Assembly: GCA_964599285.1 (NCBI GenBank)
Contig: CAZREI010000012.1
Coordinates: 1-33,264, forward strand
Length of the DNA stretch: 33,264 nt
Source: VGLO01 sp964599285
GTDB lineage: Bacteria; Patescibacteriota; Minisyncoccia; Minisyncoccales; Staskawiczbacteraceae
Reading direction: 5' to 3'
Both the position numbers and the translations under genes were made by a program. Each line of letters begins with the position of its first letter. Within the stretch, counting starts at the first letter, position 1. The notes under the pieces are model-generated. The model saw only the letters and a program-made list of their open reading frames with translations. It had not been told where the DNA came from and did not search any database. Below are positions 24,011 through 32,812 of this stretch, one piece after another.

Positions 24011-24349
24011 TTATTTTTTTCTTTCCCTATATAACCGCTCAATTTCCTCCGCGACCAGAAAATCTTTGTTGGTGACTTTTCCGCCCACGTCAAACCTTTG
24101 CAATTCAAAGAGCACCTTGCTGTAAAAAATGTGGGTGTCGGGGTGGTGGTCAAGCTGTTCGCAAAAGGGAGCCAGTTTGTTGATAAAATTCAGAGAGTCC
24201 ATAAAATCATTAAACTGAAATTGCTTGCTGATTTTACCTTGCCCTTCCGGAGCCTCTGGCGTAGGAGGGTTGTCTTTGTACTCCCAACCTTCAAAGGATT
24301 TGAGCTGTTCTTGTATTTCTTGATCCGTTAAAATTTTTGTGTCTGTCAT
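24011..24349 (-). CDS. 4a-hydroxytetrahydrobiopterin dehydratase (pterin-4a-carbinolamine dehydratase)
   Basis: This 112-residue protein is the usual size for the PCD/DCoH family, which dehydrates 4a-hydroxytetrahydropterin. The family signature is present: LDHHPD (66-71) with the paired His, then FELQRFDVGGKVTNKDFLVAEEIE (about 81-104), which contains the conserved D-V-G-G and the helix that follows. It is cytoplasmic. No pterin-dependent hydroxylase lies nearby, and the gene stands between two surface-protein genes with its own terminator. In bacteria without such hydroxylases a moonlighting role, for example in molybdopterin chemistry or regulation, has been proposed. The sequence does not show which applies here. 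Confidence 0.92.
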   Translation of the reverse strand: MTDTKILTDQEIQEQLKSFEGWEYKDNPPTPEAPEGQGKISKQFQFNDFMDSLNFINKLAPFCEQLDHHPDTHIFYSKVLFELQRFDVGGKVTNKDFLVAEEIERLYRERKK

Positions 24350-24438
24350 GGTATTTTTAAAAATTACTGCATATTATTTTGACGCATACGCTTAAAAAAT
24401 CTTTTATAACGGCGCAATGGCCTGGTAAAAATGTTACA

Positions 24439-27400
24439 CTACAATCCCGCCAGCTGTTTCATCTTATGCCTTGTTTTGTATCCGACATATCCTGAAACGG
24501 AACTGATGCCGTACTTTTTTTGAAAAGTTGCAACCGCCGTCTTGGTGCTTGCCCCAAAAAATCCGTTATCACTATTGTTTGATAAACTTCCTTCGTAAAT
24601 AAGGTAATGTTGCAATGCGGATACGGCAGGGTTTTGGTCCCCCAGTTTCATGTTGGTGGAAAACACCGAATAATCTTGCGGAACAGTAAGGCGTGTTTGT
24701 GATTTAGCAATGACATTCAATTCTTTCTGCGTGGCGACATCGGTGACACCGGTTTGAGGCAACCCATGCTTTGTCTGGAATTTTTTAAGCGCGGCTTGGG
24801 TTAAGGCTCCAAAATATCCACTAATATATTTTTGAGCATAAGAGTCGCCGTCCGCGGAAAGAATTTCCTGCAAGTGTTCTATTTCAATGTCTTTATCTCC
24901 TTTTTTATACACTTTGGTAAAGTGATCGGTGGCTAGCATGGAAGTTTCTGTGCCACTGGTATTAAATTTTTCTTCTTTATTTGTTGTCGAGGGTGCCAGA
25001 GAAATATTGACTCCCGATGAATAGATTTTCGCATGATTGTAAGAGTAAATCGCGTAGTAATAGGTGGTTTTGTTTTGCACATTGGTGTCGGTAAACGTTT
25101 GGGCGCGGCCTTCGTAAATGATTTGGCCATCGGCGGGTGAAATTGGGTAGCTCCCCTCTTTCCGTACCACCACCGTTCTGACAAAATTTGCCTCTCCCGG
25201 GTTATGCCAACTGAAAATAATCTGGTTATCAGCGGGCTCTGCTTTTACCAGCGTTGGCTCAAAGCTTCCCGAAGACGTGCCACCCGAAAACGTTCCGTAT
25301 TCTTGATTCACATGTGCCCAACCTCCTCCACCACCTCCGCCGCCACCACCACTCGTGCTTCCTTCGCCCGCGCCGCCACTACCATGATTGTTTCCGATAC
25401 TTGTATTGCCTTCACTGCTATCAGCACCTGGACTAAAAACGGGCGCGCTGCTTTCATTGCTAACGCTTGCGCCCTTGGTGGTTCTTGCCGATACAACATT
25501 AGATATCGGTGAATACTCACTGCTTTGGAAGTGAGATTTGATGGCAAAATAATAAAGCGTGTCGGTTTCTAATCCCGCGATAATAAATTCTCGTTGGGTA
25601 CCGCTGGGATTAAGATCGGTATACCGTATGGAAGTAGTTTGGGCTGGGATGGCGCTGGTAAAATTGGATTCGTTAATGGGAATCGTATAGTATCTGATGT
25701 CATAGGTAGCGGCGACATCGGCTTGCGGCGATTCCGCGCTCCACACTAAGGCAACTGAACTGGCATCGTAAGCGCCGATGGAAAGCATAGTTATTGCCGG
25801 CGGAGCATTGATGGTTTGCGCGGGAGCCGTAGTGGCAAATGAATAATCTTCCGAGTAGGTGATATTTGAAACCTCGTCGGTGGATTTTACCCGATAGTGA
25901 TACGTGGTGCCGGGCGCCAAATCCGTCAGGGAAATTTGATGGGAAGTTTGCATAGCTTGATTTGGCAAACTTGATTGGCCGTAGCTGGTGCTGATGCCGT
26001 ATTCTACTTGCGAGGTCGCGTTTTTATCGGTGGTCCAACTGATAGTCGCTCCGGCAGTTGTAATTGCAGACGAAGAAACTGAAAGAATATTGGCGGGAGC
26101 CACAACGGGAGTTTCTTGTGCAAGGGTATTAAATTCGTAGTTATCTGAAGATGTTGCGATAGAACCGCTGGCAGGCTTTGATATCATTTTGAAAATATAA
26201 TTGGTGTTTTCAAAAAGTCCGGTGATGGTAACTGAATGATTGGTGACGAACGCGGGATCCAACACGGTCAAAGATCCAAGATTTTCATCAATGCCATAAG
26301 CTACCTGCGAATCCGATGGCACTGCGCTAACCCAAGAAATAGTTACTGAATTGGTTGTAATAGAGGACGTTTCAACGCCGGAAATAATCACCGGAGGATT
26401 GGGCGGCAGGAGAGTTGTCGGGTGCTGTGGCAAAGGCTCTGTTGTAAATGTTTGGTCAGAGCTTACCGCGGTATTGCCAGAATCATCAACTGATTTTACC
26501 TGATAGTGATAGGTAGTATTAGCCAAAAGACTAGTAAGCGTTAACGAATGGGTAGGCGACAAAATGGGATCTACATCACTTGCCAAGCCATAATTTGCGC
26601 TCGTGCCGTAATTAATTTGCGCGTTTGACGGTTCGCTGGTAGTCCAGGTGATTGTCGCTGCTGAATTTGTAATCGGTGCGGCAGTGATGAGAGAAATAAC
26701 GGGAGGAGTGCTATCAGCGGGAGCCGATACGCTTTCTGTGGTAAACGAGTGGCCGCAAGAATGAGTGGTGTTGCCCGCGACATCGGTGGCATGAATGCAA
26801 TAGTAATAAGTGGTGCCGCTTTGAAGTCCGGTGAGGGTTGCGGTATGAGCCAGCAAGGCACTTAGCGAAAGAGTGGCATGGGTTCCATAGCTTTGTGTTA
26901 TGCCATATTCCAGAGTTGATGTGGCAAGTTCATTGGTAGTCCATCCTAAAGTCGCCGTGGTTGTGCCAAAAGAAATACTGCCAACTTCAGAAACTACGGG
27001 CGGCGTGGTATCTGAAATTTGTATATTGCCACCGGATGTTACTTCGGTGGTAAAAGTTTCATCTTGCCCGACGGTTTGGTTGCCAATTTCATCACTGGTT
27101 TTAATGCGATAATGGTAAAGGGTATTGGGCTCTAGGTTTGAAATTACAACGCTGTGAGTTAACGCAAGATTGGTATCAAGCGGAGTGATATTTCCGTAAC
27201 CGGCCGTTGTGCCATATTCAACTTCGGCGTTGGCAATTTCATTGGTGGTAAATCCAATGGTGGCCGATGTTGTGGTAATCGGAGCAACGGTTACTAAGGT
27301 AATATTTGGCGGAGTGCTATCGATAAGTATGGGGTTGGCCGCCGTAGTAAAAGAATGGCCACAAGAATTGGCGGTATTTCCAAAAAGATCCGTTGCATGA

Positions 27401-27819
27401 ATGCAATAGTAATAGGTGGTGTTTGCGGCAAGGCCCGTCAGGATTGCGGTGTGCGCGATTAGCGCGCTGGCGCTTAGCGTTGGTTGTGTTCCATACCGTG
27501 TGGTCGTGCCATATTCAAGATGAGAAACAGCGAGTTCGTCGGTAGTCCAGACAAGGGTTGCTTCGGTAGTTCCCAGTGATAAACTTGTTATATTTGAAAT
27601 AACCGGCGCATTGGTATCGGCGGGCGGCGTTATCACAATCGGCGGCGTTTCAATTGGAGGCGGAGTCGGAGTTTGAACCGGAATTGGAGTAATTTCAACC
27701 GGCGGAGGCGTTGCAATAATCGGAGCTGGTATTTCTCCCAAGGCAAATACCGGCAACACATTTGAAAACAGCATTGCCAATACCGCAATGCTTGATAAGA
27801 ACGCTTTTAACTTTTGCAT
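24439..27819 (-). CDS. Secreted fibronectin-III repeat protein with two C-terminal peptidoglycan-binding domains
   Basis: This 1126-residue protein has a signal peptide at about 1-27 (LKAFLSSIAVLAMLFSNVLPVFA) and a Pro-rich linker at about 30-68. Seven fibronectin-III-like domains of about 95 residues follow, recognisable by repeated TTSATIxWTTxExAxxxxEYG and NTTYYYxIHATD patterns. A Gly/Ser linker (about 800-840) and an eighth such domain (about 855-950) come next. The C-terminus has two PG_binding_1-type domains (about 980-1045 and 1060-1124; YFGALTQAALKKFQTKHGL and FFGASTKTAVATFQKKYGI). The protein would be exported and held non-covalently to peptidoglycan, projecting the fibronectin-like stalk. 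Domains 1 and 3 are the most alike, both with YYYCIHATD and a CGHSFTT ending with paired Cys, indicating internal duplication. It is divergent from the Fic gene. Confidence 0.9.
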   Translation of the reverse strand: MQKLKAFLSSIAVLAMLFSNVLPVFALGEIPAPIIATPPPVEITPIPVQTPTPPPIETPPIVITPPADTNAPVISNITSLSLGTTEATLVWTTDELAVSHLEYGTTTRYGTQPTLSASALIAHTAILTGLAANTTYYYCIHATDLFGNTANSCGHSFTTAANPILIDSTPPNITLVTVAPITTTSATIGFTTNEIANAEVEYGTTAGYGNITPLDTNLALTHSVVISNLEPNTLYHYRIKTSDEIGNQTVGQDETFTTEVTSGGNIQISDTTPPVVSEVGSISFGTTTATLGWTTNELATSTLEYGITQSYGTHATLSLSALLAHTATLTGLQSGTTYYYCIHATDVAGNTTHSCGHSFTTESVSAPADSTPPVISLITAAPITNSAATITWTTSEPSNAQINYGTSANYGLASDVDPILSPTHSLTLTSLLANTTYHYQVKSVDDSGNTAVSSDQTFTTEPLPQHPTTLLPPNPPVIISGVETSSITTNSVTISWVSAVPSDSQVAYGIDENLGSLTVLDPAFVTNHSVTITGLFENTNYIFKMISKPASGSIATSSDNYEFNTLAQETPVVAPANILSVSSSAITTAGATISWTTDKNATSQVEYGISTSYGQSSLPNQAMQTSHQISLTDLAPGTTYHYRVKSTDEVSNITYSEDYSFATTAPAQTINAPPAITMLSIGAYDASSVALVWSAESPQADVAATYDIRYYTIPINESNFTSAIPAQTTSIRYTDLNPSGTQREFIIAGLETDTLYYFAIKSHFQSSEYSPISNVVSARTTKGASVSNESSAPVFSPGADSSEGNTSIGNNHGSGGAGEGSTSGGGGGGGGGGWAHVNQEYGTFSGGTSSGSFEPTLVKAEPADNQIIFSWHNPGEANFVRTVVVRKEGSYPISPADGQIIYEGRAQTFTDTNVQNKTTYYYAIYSYNHAKIYSSGVNISLAPSTTNKEEKFNTSGTETSMLATDHFTKVYKKGDKDIEIEHLQEILSADGDSYAQKYISGYFGALTQAALKKFQTKHGLPQTGVTDVATQKELNVIAKSQTRLTVPQDYSVFSTNMKLGDQNPAVSALQHYLIYEGSLSNNSDNGFFGASTKTAVATFQKKYGISSVSGYVGYKTRHKMKQLAGL

Positions 27820-27953
27820 GTTATTGAACCAGGTTTTTTATTATATTAGATAAAACAAAAAAGATGGCGATTAGTTTTTAAAAAGAAATTACTACATTGT
27901 ACCACTTCTGAAAAACAAAAACACTACGACGCCAAGTATTGCACAATATACCA

Positions 27954-27981
27954 TTGACAATCGGATGCAATCAGATACAAT
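27954..27981 (+). promoter_or_regulatory. Sigma-70-type promoter of the Fic gene
   Basis: TTGACA (27954-27959) and TACAAT (27976-27981) are separated by 16 bases, which places the transcript start near 27988. This lies downstream of an upstream in-frame ATG (27965) and upstream of the ATG at 28013, so it supports the latter as the Fic start. Confidence 0.72.
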
Positions 27982-28012
27982 CAAATATATTAACCTTAAT
28001 TCAATTATATAT

Positions 28013-29065
28013 ATGAAAAAACGCTTTGAATCAAGAATAAAAATAACCCCAGAAATGCTCCAGAAGATTGCCCGTATTGATGAACTTAAAGGACTCTGGA
28101 CTGGCAGCGCAAAACTAAGCCCTCATATTTTAAAGCAGCTTAAAATGTCGGTGATTATCACTTCAACAGGAGCATCAACAAGAATTGAGGGCGCACAGAT
28201 GAGTGATGAGCAAATCGAACGACTCATCCGCGGCCTAAAAACAAAACCACCGAAAGGCAGGGATGCAGAGGAAGTGGCTGGATACGCTGATCTTTTGGGC
28301 AGAATTTTTGATAACTACAAAACCCTTAAATTAACCGAAGGGCAGATTTTGCAGTTTCATGAAATTCTCTTACATTTTTCATCAAAAGATCGGATAGGAA
28401 AAGGAAAATATAAGTATTCTGACAATATTGTAGTCGCTAAAGGCGATGATGGCAAAGAAGTAGTATTATTTCGACCCACAGAACCATGGCTAGTAAAAAA
28501 AGAAATAGATGATGTCTTGATGTGGACCAATGAGGTGCTTGCTAAAAAAACCGTACACCCTATTCTTGCCATTGCCAATTTTATTTTTGAATTTTTAGCA
28601 ATCCACCCATTCCATGATGGCAATGGACGGCTTTCCCGCGCACTGACTAATCTTCTTTTACTGCAAGCAGGTTATGCCTATGTTCCATACATATCTCTTG
28701 AAGAAATTATTGAAAATCGCCAAGAGGAATATTATTTTTCACTGCGAGGCGCGCAACGGCACCACAAGACAAAAAACGAGGATATTACTACATGGATTAT
28801 GTTTTTACTCGAAGCGCTACTTACGCAAGCAGAAAAATCACGAAGTCTTATTGAAAAAGACCGGCCCGAACAGACACTTTCAGAAAAACAGATTTTAGTA
28901 TTAAGGCTTTTTGATGAAGGGGAAACTCTTTCTCCCAAAGATATTTCTGCGTTACTGAAGACTATCCCTTTGCCTACAATTAAACAATCACTCGGACGTT
29001 TAGTTAAACTCAACCTCATAAAACGCATTGGCTTGGGCAGGGCAACTCGCTACCAGAAAAAATAA
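28013..29065 (+). CDS. Fic family protein (probable AMP-transferase), class II with N-terminal inhibitory helix
   Basis: This 350-residue protein contains the full Fic active-site motif HPFHDGNGRLSR at about 198-209, with the catalytic His, the Asp-Gly-Asn-Gly phosphate loop and the closing Arg. Fic enzymes move AMP (sometimes another nucleotide part) from a nucleotide to a target protein Ser, Thr or Tyr. The inhibitory motif STRIEG at about 55-60 fits [S/T]xxxE[G/N], so the enzyme is of the self-inhibited class with the inhibitory helix before the Fic core. A C-terminal winged-helix part (about 290-350, LSPKDISALLKTIPLPTIKQSLGRL) suggests DNA binding or autoregulation. I chose the ATG at 28013 because the promoter places the transcript start after the ATG at 27965, which would add 16 residues. 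The target is unknown; no separate antitoxin gene is seen. Confidence 0.9.
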   Translation: MKKRFESRIKITPEMLQKIARIDELKGLWTGSAKLSPHILKQLKMSVIITSTGASTRIEGAQMSDEQIERLIRGLKTKPPKGRDAEEVAGYADLLGRIFDNYKTLKLTEGQILQFHEILLHFSSKDRIGKGKYKYSDNIVVAKGDDGKEVVLFRPTEPWLVKKEIDDVLMWTNEVLAKKTVHPILAIANFIFEFLAIHPFHDGNGRLSRALTNLLLLQAGYAYVPYISLEEIIENRQEEYYFSLRGAQRHHKTKNEDITTWIMFLLEALLTQAEKSRSLIEKDRPEQTLSEKQILVLRLFDEGETLSPKDISALLKTIPLPTIKQSLGRLVKLNLIKRIGLGRATRYQKK

Positions 29066-29077
29066 TTTGATAAAAAT

Positions 29078-29359
29078 CTATAAGAAATTTAAAAATCCTG
29101 GCTCCACCGTCCAGTGACTGCCATCGTCAAGATGAACGCTGGCGCTTTTTTGGTTTAATCTTATTATGATACCTGTTTTTCTGATGCCGTCGTGGATAAA
29201 ATAAATCTTATCGCCAACATTAAATTTTGCCAAAGATTTTAAACTCCTGGCTTTATGAAAAAATTTAAGACGCTCCACCACGCGCCGATTCAGTTCGCGC
29301 AACTGCTCTTCGTTAAATTGGTTCAGCGCATCTTGGACTTGTGGAGGTAAAATAGACAT
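29078..29359 (-). CDS. Small protein with SH3/KOW-like barrel
   Basis: This 93-residue protein has an N-terminal helical segment (about 1-40, EEQLRELNRRVVERLKF) and a small beta-barrel-like part (about 45-90, FNVGDKIYFIHDGIRKTG, then IIIRLNQKSASVHLDDG) that resembles SH3/KOW-like folds, which often bind nucleic acid or protein. I do not recognise a named family. It is last in a minus-strand trio with the 178-residue protein (20-base gap) and the GHKL ATPase, and its end converges with the Fic gene 12 bases away. It may be an adaptor; its function is unknown. Confidence 0.75.
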   Translation of the reverse strand: MSILPPQVQDALNQFNEEQLRELNRRVVERLKFFHKARSLKSLAKFNVGDKIYFIHDGIRKTGIIIRLNQKSASVHLDDGSHWTVEPGFLNFL

Positions 29360-29379
29360 ATTTTTTAAAAATAATTAAG

Positions 29380-29916
29380 CTATCTATTGACGGGGATTCC
29401 AGTTACGGTTTGATAAATTTCATCCAGTAAATCGGTATACATATTATTTTTGGCCAATAAATAATCTTTTACTTCTTGATATATTTTGCTTCTCTCATAC
29501 GCATCTTTGACTTCTGTTCTTGCCAGCGTCAAGTAAGCTTCTAAATGCTTATCTGCGATTTCGTCAAAACTTTCTGGACCACCACCATACTCATTTAAAA
29601 ATTCAATAAATCCCCGGTAAGCAAGTTTTTCTAATTCCAACAGTGTTTGAATGCTGACCCCCGATTTTTTGGCCTTTAATATAACTGAATTAACAATTTT
29701 ACCATTCGGTGTTCCCGGCGGTCTTTTATAAACTTTATCAATGGTTTCGCGTTGCATAGATTTTAAAAATTCTTCACCGGTATTGGAATCAGTGAAACGG
29801 GTTTCCAAAAATAACCGCGTATCTTTTGAAAAGTCATAAATTTCTTTCAAAAAATTTTCTTTCTGTAAGTCATTTAGTGCGTTGAATTTTTCCCTGATTT
29901 CTCTAAAAAGTGACAT
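29380..29916 (-). CDS. Unknown mostly helical protein (178 residues)
   Basis: The protein is largely alpha-helical and charged, with no signal peptide or membrane segment. Its N-terminal repeat-like helix region (LNDLQKENFLKEIYDFSKD) vaguely recalls small uncharacterised families of similar length, but I cannot name one with confidence. A conserved-looking piece is KRPPGTPNGKIVNSVILKAK (about 64-83), followed by helices to the end. It starts 83 bases after the stop of the GHKL ATPase gene on the same strand and is likely co-transcribed with it. That spacer (29917-29999) contains no gene or hairpin that I can see. Confidence 0.7.
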   Translation of the reverse strand: MSLFREIREKFNALNDLQKENFLKEIYDFSKDTRLFLETRFTDSNTGEEFLKSMQRETIDKVYKRPPGTPNGKIVNSVILKAKKSGVSIQTLLELEKLAYRGFIEFLNEYGGGPESFDEIADKHLEAYLTLARTEVKDAYERSKIYQEVKDYLLAKNNMYTDLLDEIYQTVTGIPVNR

Positions 29917-29999
29917 ACTTTTATCTTACGCCAGATAGTAAATATTTTTCAATCAAATCTAATATACCAAAAAAATCAGATGAATTATAACAGAAACCA

Positions 30000-31529
30000 T
30001 TACGGCAGTAATTTCTGGATTTTATTTTGGTCTTGCCCCCAAGAGGCTAAAAAACTGTTGATGAATTGGTGCATGGAATGCTCTTCCTGTAAAAACTGCG
30101 ACAGTGTCCATGCGACGCAAAAAACTACGTGGTAATTGGCGCAATCCAGATCCAAGGACCGCCGATAAGACGGATGCGCGGTATTAATTAAAATTCGGCT
30201 CTCGACTATACGAGCCAATACACCATGTTCTTCCCCAACCTCAAAGCCAAGAAAAATCGCCGGCCCTTTGCGCTTGGATTTTTGGTGTTTGGTTTTTGAT
30301 GTCAGTCCATCCGGTTTTGGTTCTTGAGTTTCTTGATTTTTTAGCTCTTCAATTTCTTCATTCTCTGGTTGCTGAAAATTTACGCCTACCACGCCAACCA
30401 AAGGTTTGCCATTAAATAGTCGGCTGGCATTTTTGGACGAAACTCTTTTTACTCCCAACAGAGGAGCCAACTCCGGAAAATCCGGCATCATATTTTTTAA
30501 GGTTCTTTCAACATCGGCCGCCAAGGGTTTTAAGGCTTGAGATTTTTCTTTACTTTCCGGTTTTTCGCCAAAAACTTCTAAAATTGGTAGAACGGCTTCC
30601 TGGATAGCTTTACGAAATTTATAATATTGCTTGAGACTAGTTGCATCTTTTAAAAAATCCATTTTATTGATCGTCAAAATTTGCGCAATAGCCGGAATTT
30701 CTACAATCCCATAGATATTAGTATTTATTTTGGGAGAGATACCCAGCCACTCCCAGCCGTACTTAATAATTTTTCCATAGGTTGAAATTGCCAGACCAAA
30801 ATGACCGAAAGGTTCGTGGGCTTCATGCTGGGTCACATATCCGATTCCCGTCGGTTGTTTTGATTTATGTCCCCCCAAGTACACCCTAAACACCTTAAAC
30901 TGCGCATTAATAGCACCTTCACTTATGGTAACCTTCTGGCCATTCACAAAAAATTCAATTCCTTTTTTGTAAATAAACTTGAATATAGCCTGGTTAAATT
31001 CCGGAACGAACAAAGGAAAATAATGGCTAATAATGGTTTGGCGAACAAAATCGGCTGATAAAAGCAGTGACTGCCCATGAGCCAGATTCATAGTTACCGA
31101 CGTACCGTGGGCAAGCAATGTTTTTCCGATGAAAGGGGTAAACTTCCAAGGAGCTCGGTTGGGGGTGGCCAGGTGCCAAATAGTAGCTGACTGACTACGC
31201 CTGAAACCACGCGATTCGGTGACAACCGAACTTGAAATTAACAAAGAAAGTTTGGCTCCGACACCAGCAAATCCAATGCCCTTGCCGCGAGTTTTGGTGG
31301 AGACAGCAATATTGTGATATTCGTCCAGTTCACGTCGTCCCATTCCTTTGCCATTGTCAGTAATAGTAAAAGACTGTTGACTGGACGCAATAAAAAAAGA
31401 GATCTGGGAAGCACCAGAATCGAGAGCATTGGCAATTAATTCGTTAATAATCACCTCTTCCAGGGGCAAAGGATAGCTATCGCGGATATCCTCCAAAAGA
31501 TGTTTTAAATTGACTCTGGTTTCGTGCAT
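30000..31529 (-). CDS. Stand-alone GHKL ATPase (HSP90/MORC/MutL-like ATP-binding domain)
   Basis: This 509-residue protein has an N-terminal GHKL ATP-binding domain. The N-box is INELIANALDSGA (about 28-40, E30 and N34), the G1 box is DNGKGM (58-63), and the G2 box with lid is GKGIGFAGVGAKLSL (about 82-96). HGTSVTMNL at about 139-147 fits the GT motif that follows. There is no His-kinase phosphoacceptor, sensor or membrane part, so it is closer to HSP90/MORC/MutL-type ATPases that change shape on ATP binding. A variable charged linker lies at about 385-425. The C-terminal part (about 430-509) contains several Cys and His but no motif that I recognise. It follows tRNA-Ser(UGA) by 28 bases on the same strand and precedes two small genes. 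A chaperone, DNA-repair or defence role is open. Confidence 0.82.
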   Translation of the reverse strand: MHETRVNLKHLLEDIRDSYPLPLEEVIINELIANALDSGASQISFFIASSQQSFTITDNGKGMGRRELDEYHNIAVSTKTRGKGIGFAGVGAKLSLLISSSVVTESRGFRRSQSATIWHLATPNRAPWKFTPFIGKTLLAHGTSVTMNLAHGQSLLLSADFVRQTIISHYFPLFVPEFNQAIFKFIYKKGIEFFVNGQKVTISEGAINAQFKVFRVYLGGHKSKQPTGIGYVTQHEAHEPFGHFGLAISTYGKIIKYGWEWLGISPKINTNIYGIVEIPAIAQILTINKMDFLKDATSLKQYYKFRKAIQEAVLPILEVFGEKPESKEKSQALKPLAADVERTLKNMMPDFPELAPLLGVKRVSSKNASRLFNGKPLVGVVGVNFQQPENEEIEELKNQETQEPKPDGLTSKTKHQKSKRKGPAIFLGFEVGEEHGVLARIVESRILINTAHPSYRRSLDLDCANYHVVFCVAWTLSQFLQEEHSMHQFINSFLASWGQDQNKIQKLLP

Positions 31530-31557
31530 ATTTTTTGCTTAACCTAAAAAAGCCGTG

Positions 31558-31641
31558 CGGAGGAGGTGGGAGTCGAACCCACTTGACCCTCGCGGGTCGA
31601 AGTTTTCAAGACTTCTGCACCAGCCATTATGCGCCTCCTCC
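31558..31641 (-). tRNA. tRNA-Ser (anticodon UGA)
   Basis: The full cloverleaf reads on the minus strand. The acceptor GGAGGAG pairs with CTCCTCC. The anticodon stem GAAGT/ACTTC frames CTTGAAA with anticodon TGA. The long variable arm GACCCGCGAGGGTC is typical of tRNA-Ser. The T arm is GTGGG-TTCGACT-CCCAC, and the discriminator base is G. CCA is not encoded (CAC follows). Confidence 0.95.
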
Positions 31642-31648
31642 GATATTA

Positions 31649-31677
31649 TTATTACCACACATAGGATTGTTTTTCAA
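31649..31677 (-). promoter_or_regulatory. Promoter of tRNA-Ser(UGA)
   Basis: On the minus strand TTGAAA (31677-31672) and TAATAA (31654-31649) are separated by 17 bases, and the tRNA begins 8 bases after the -10 box. It overlaps the divergent promoter of the homing endonuclease gene. Confidence 0.55.
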
Positions 31678-31696
31678 ATTTTATATGTGATATAAT
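31667..31696 (+). promoter_or_regulatory. Promoter of the homing endonuclease gene
   Basis: TTGTTT (31667-31672) and TATAAT (31691-31696) are separated by 18 bases, with an extended -10 TG (TGATATAAT). The predicted transcript start is about 20 bases before the ATG at 31724. The -35 box overlaps that of the divergent tRNA promoter. Confidence 0.6.
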
Positions 31697-31723
31697 GGAG
31701 ACATAGCAATTAGGTTATAGATT

Positions 31724-32698
31724 ATGAGAATTTTGTTACCAAAAGGCGGCCAAAATAAATTTATTGAAAAAATTTTGCAAAAAATTTCGGTTACAGAAGC
31801 TGCGGAATTATGCAATCTTTCTGAAAGAACAATTCGTGATTGGCGACGAGAAAAATTTTTGATGCAAAAATCCGCTATGGTTTTACTTTCAGAAAAAACA
31901 ATGGTTCCACTTCCTGAAAATATAAAAGAAAAAGATGATTACTGGTATGCCAATCCTTATTTGGGATATGTAGCAGTAATGAAAAAACATGGAAAATTTG
32001 GCGGAAATTCTGAATATAGAAAGAAAAAATGGCGCCAATGGTGGGATACAATAGGAAAGTTTGAGGATAACCCATTATTTAAAAGAACATCCATTTATAA
32101 ACCTCAAAAAAGCGAAGAATTGTCGGAATTTATTGGGATCATGTTAGGTGATGGTGGTATAAGCAATTGGCGGCAACAGGTTAGAATAACTCTGAATAAC
32201 AGAGACGATAAAGAATATATAATATTCGTTTACAATCTTACCAAAAAGCTTTTTGGCAAAGAACCAAGCATCCTTAAAAGAAAAGATGCCATGGCTTCCG
32301 ATATATCCGTTTCCAGTATGAATTTAGTTGACTACTTGATTACGGTCGGACTAAAATCAGGTAATAAATTCAAACTTCAAGTAGACATTCCGAATTGGAT
32401 AAAAAACAACAGAGCATATTCAATCGCGTGCGTGCGGGGATTGGTGGATACTGATGGCTGCATCTTTAAACATGCTTATGCAGTAAACAACAAAATGTAT
32501 GCTTATAAAAAATTATCTTTCACATCATACTCTCAACCACTGCGCAAATCAGTACATGAGATTTTCAAATCTTTAGCAATAACATCAAGGCTATATAGTT
32601 ACCGAGATGTTAGGATTGATAGCCAGAAAGATATGCAAAAATATTTTAAAATAATTGGATCCCACAATCCAAAACACTTGCACAGATACTACAAATAG
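31724..32698 (+). CDS. LAGLIDADG homing endonuclease with N-terminal helix-turn-helix
   Basis: This 324-residue protein has an N-terminal helix-turn-helix (about 22-44, SVTEAAELCNLSERTIRDWR), followed by two LAGLIDADG-type helices in one chain: FIGIMLGDGG (about 136-145) and VRGLVDTDGC (about 237-246). Each carries the acidic residue that binds the catalytic metal (D143 and D244). Single-chain enzymes of this type cut a long asymmetric site and drive copying of their own gene. It is free-standing, with no intron or intein around it, and lies exactly between two tRNA-Ser genes, 82 bases from one and 24 from the other. Lower GC than the surface-protein genes agrees with separate ancestry. Its target is not visible; a tRNA-Ser-linked site is one possibility. 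Confidence 0.88.
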   Translation: MRILLPKGGQNKFIEKILQKISVTEAAELCNLSERTIRDWRREKFLMQKSAMVLLSEKTMVPLPENIKEKDDYWYANPYLGYVAVMKKHGKFGGNSEYRKKKWRQWWDTIGKFEDNPLFKRTSIYKPQKSEELSEFIGIMLGDGGISNWRQQVRITLNNRDDKEYIIFVYNLTKKLFGKEPSILKRKDAMASDISVSSMNLVDYLITVGLKSGNKFKLQVDIPNWIKNNRAYSIACVRGLVDTDGCIFKHAYAVNNKMYAYKKLSFTSYSQPLRKSVHEIFKSLAITSRLYSYRDVRIDSQKDMQKYFKIIGSHNPKHLHRYYK

Positions 32699-32722
32699 GG
32701 CATTATGAATACGATAACAAAA

Positions 32723-32812
32723 GGAGGAGTACTCAAATTGGTTACGAGAATGGTTTGCTAAACCATGACTCCTTACAGAGTCTTGTGGGTTCGAGCCCCA
32801 CCTCCTCCGCCA
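32723..32812 (+). tRNA. tRNA-Ser (anticodon GCU), CCA encoded
   Basis: The full cloverleaf reads on the plus strand. The acceptor GGAGGAG pairs with CTCCTCC. The anticodon stem ATGGT/ACCAT frames TTGCTAA with anticodon GCT. The long variable arm is GACTCCTTACAGAGTC, the T arm GTGGG-TTCGAGC-CCCAC, the discriminator G, and CCA is encoded at 32810-32812. Its 3' 40 bases are overlapped on the other strand by the recombinase reading frame. Confidence 0.95.
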
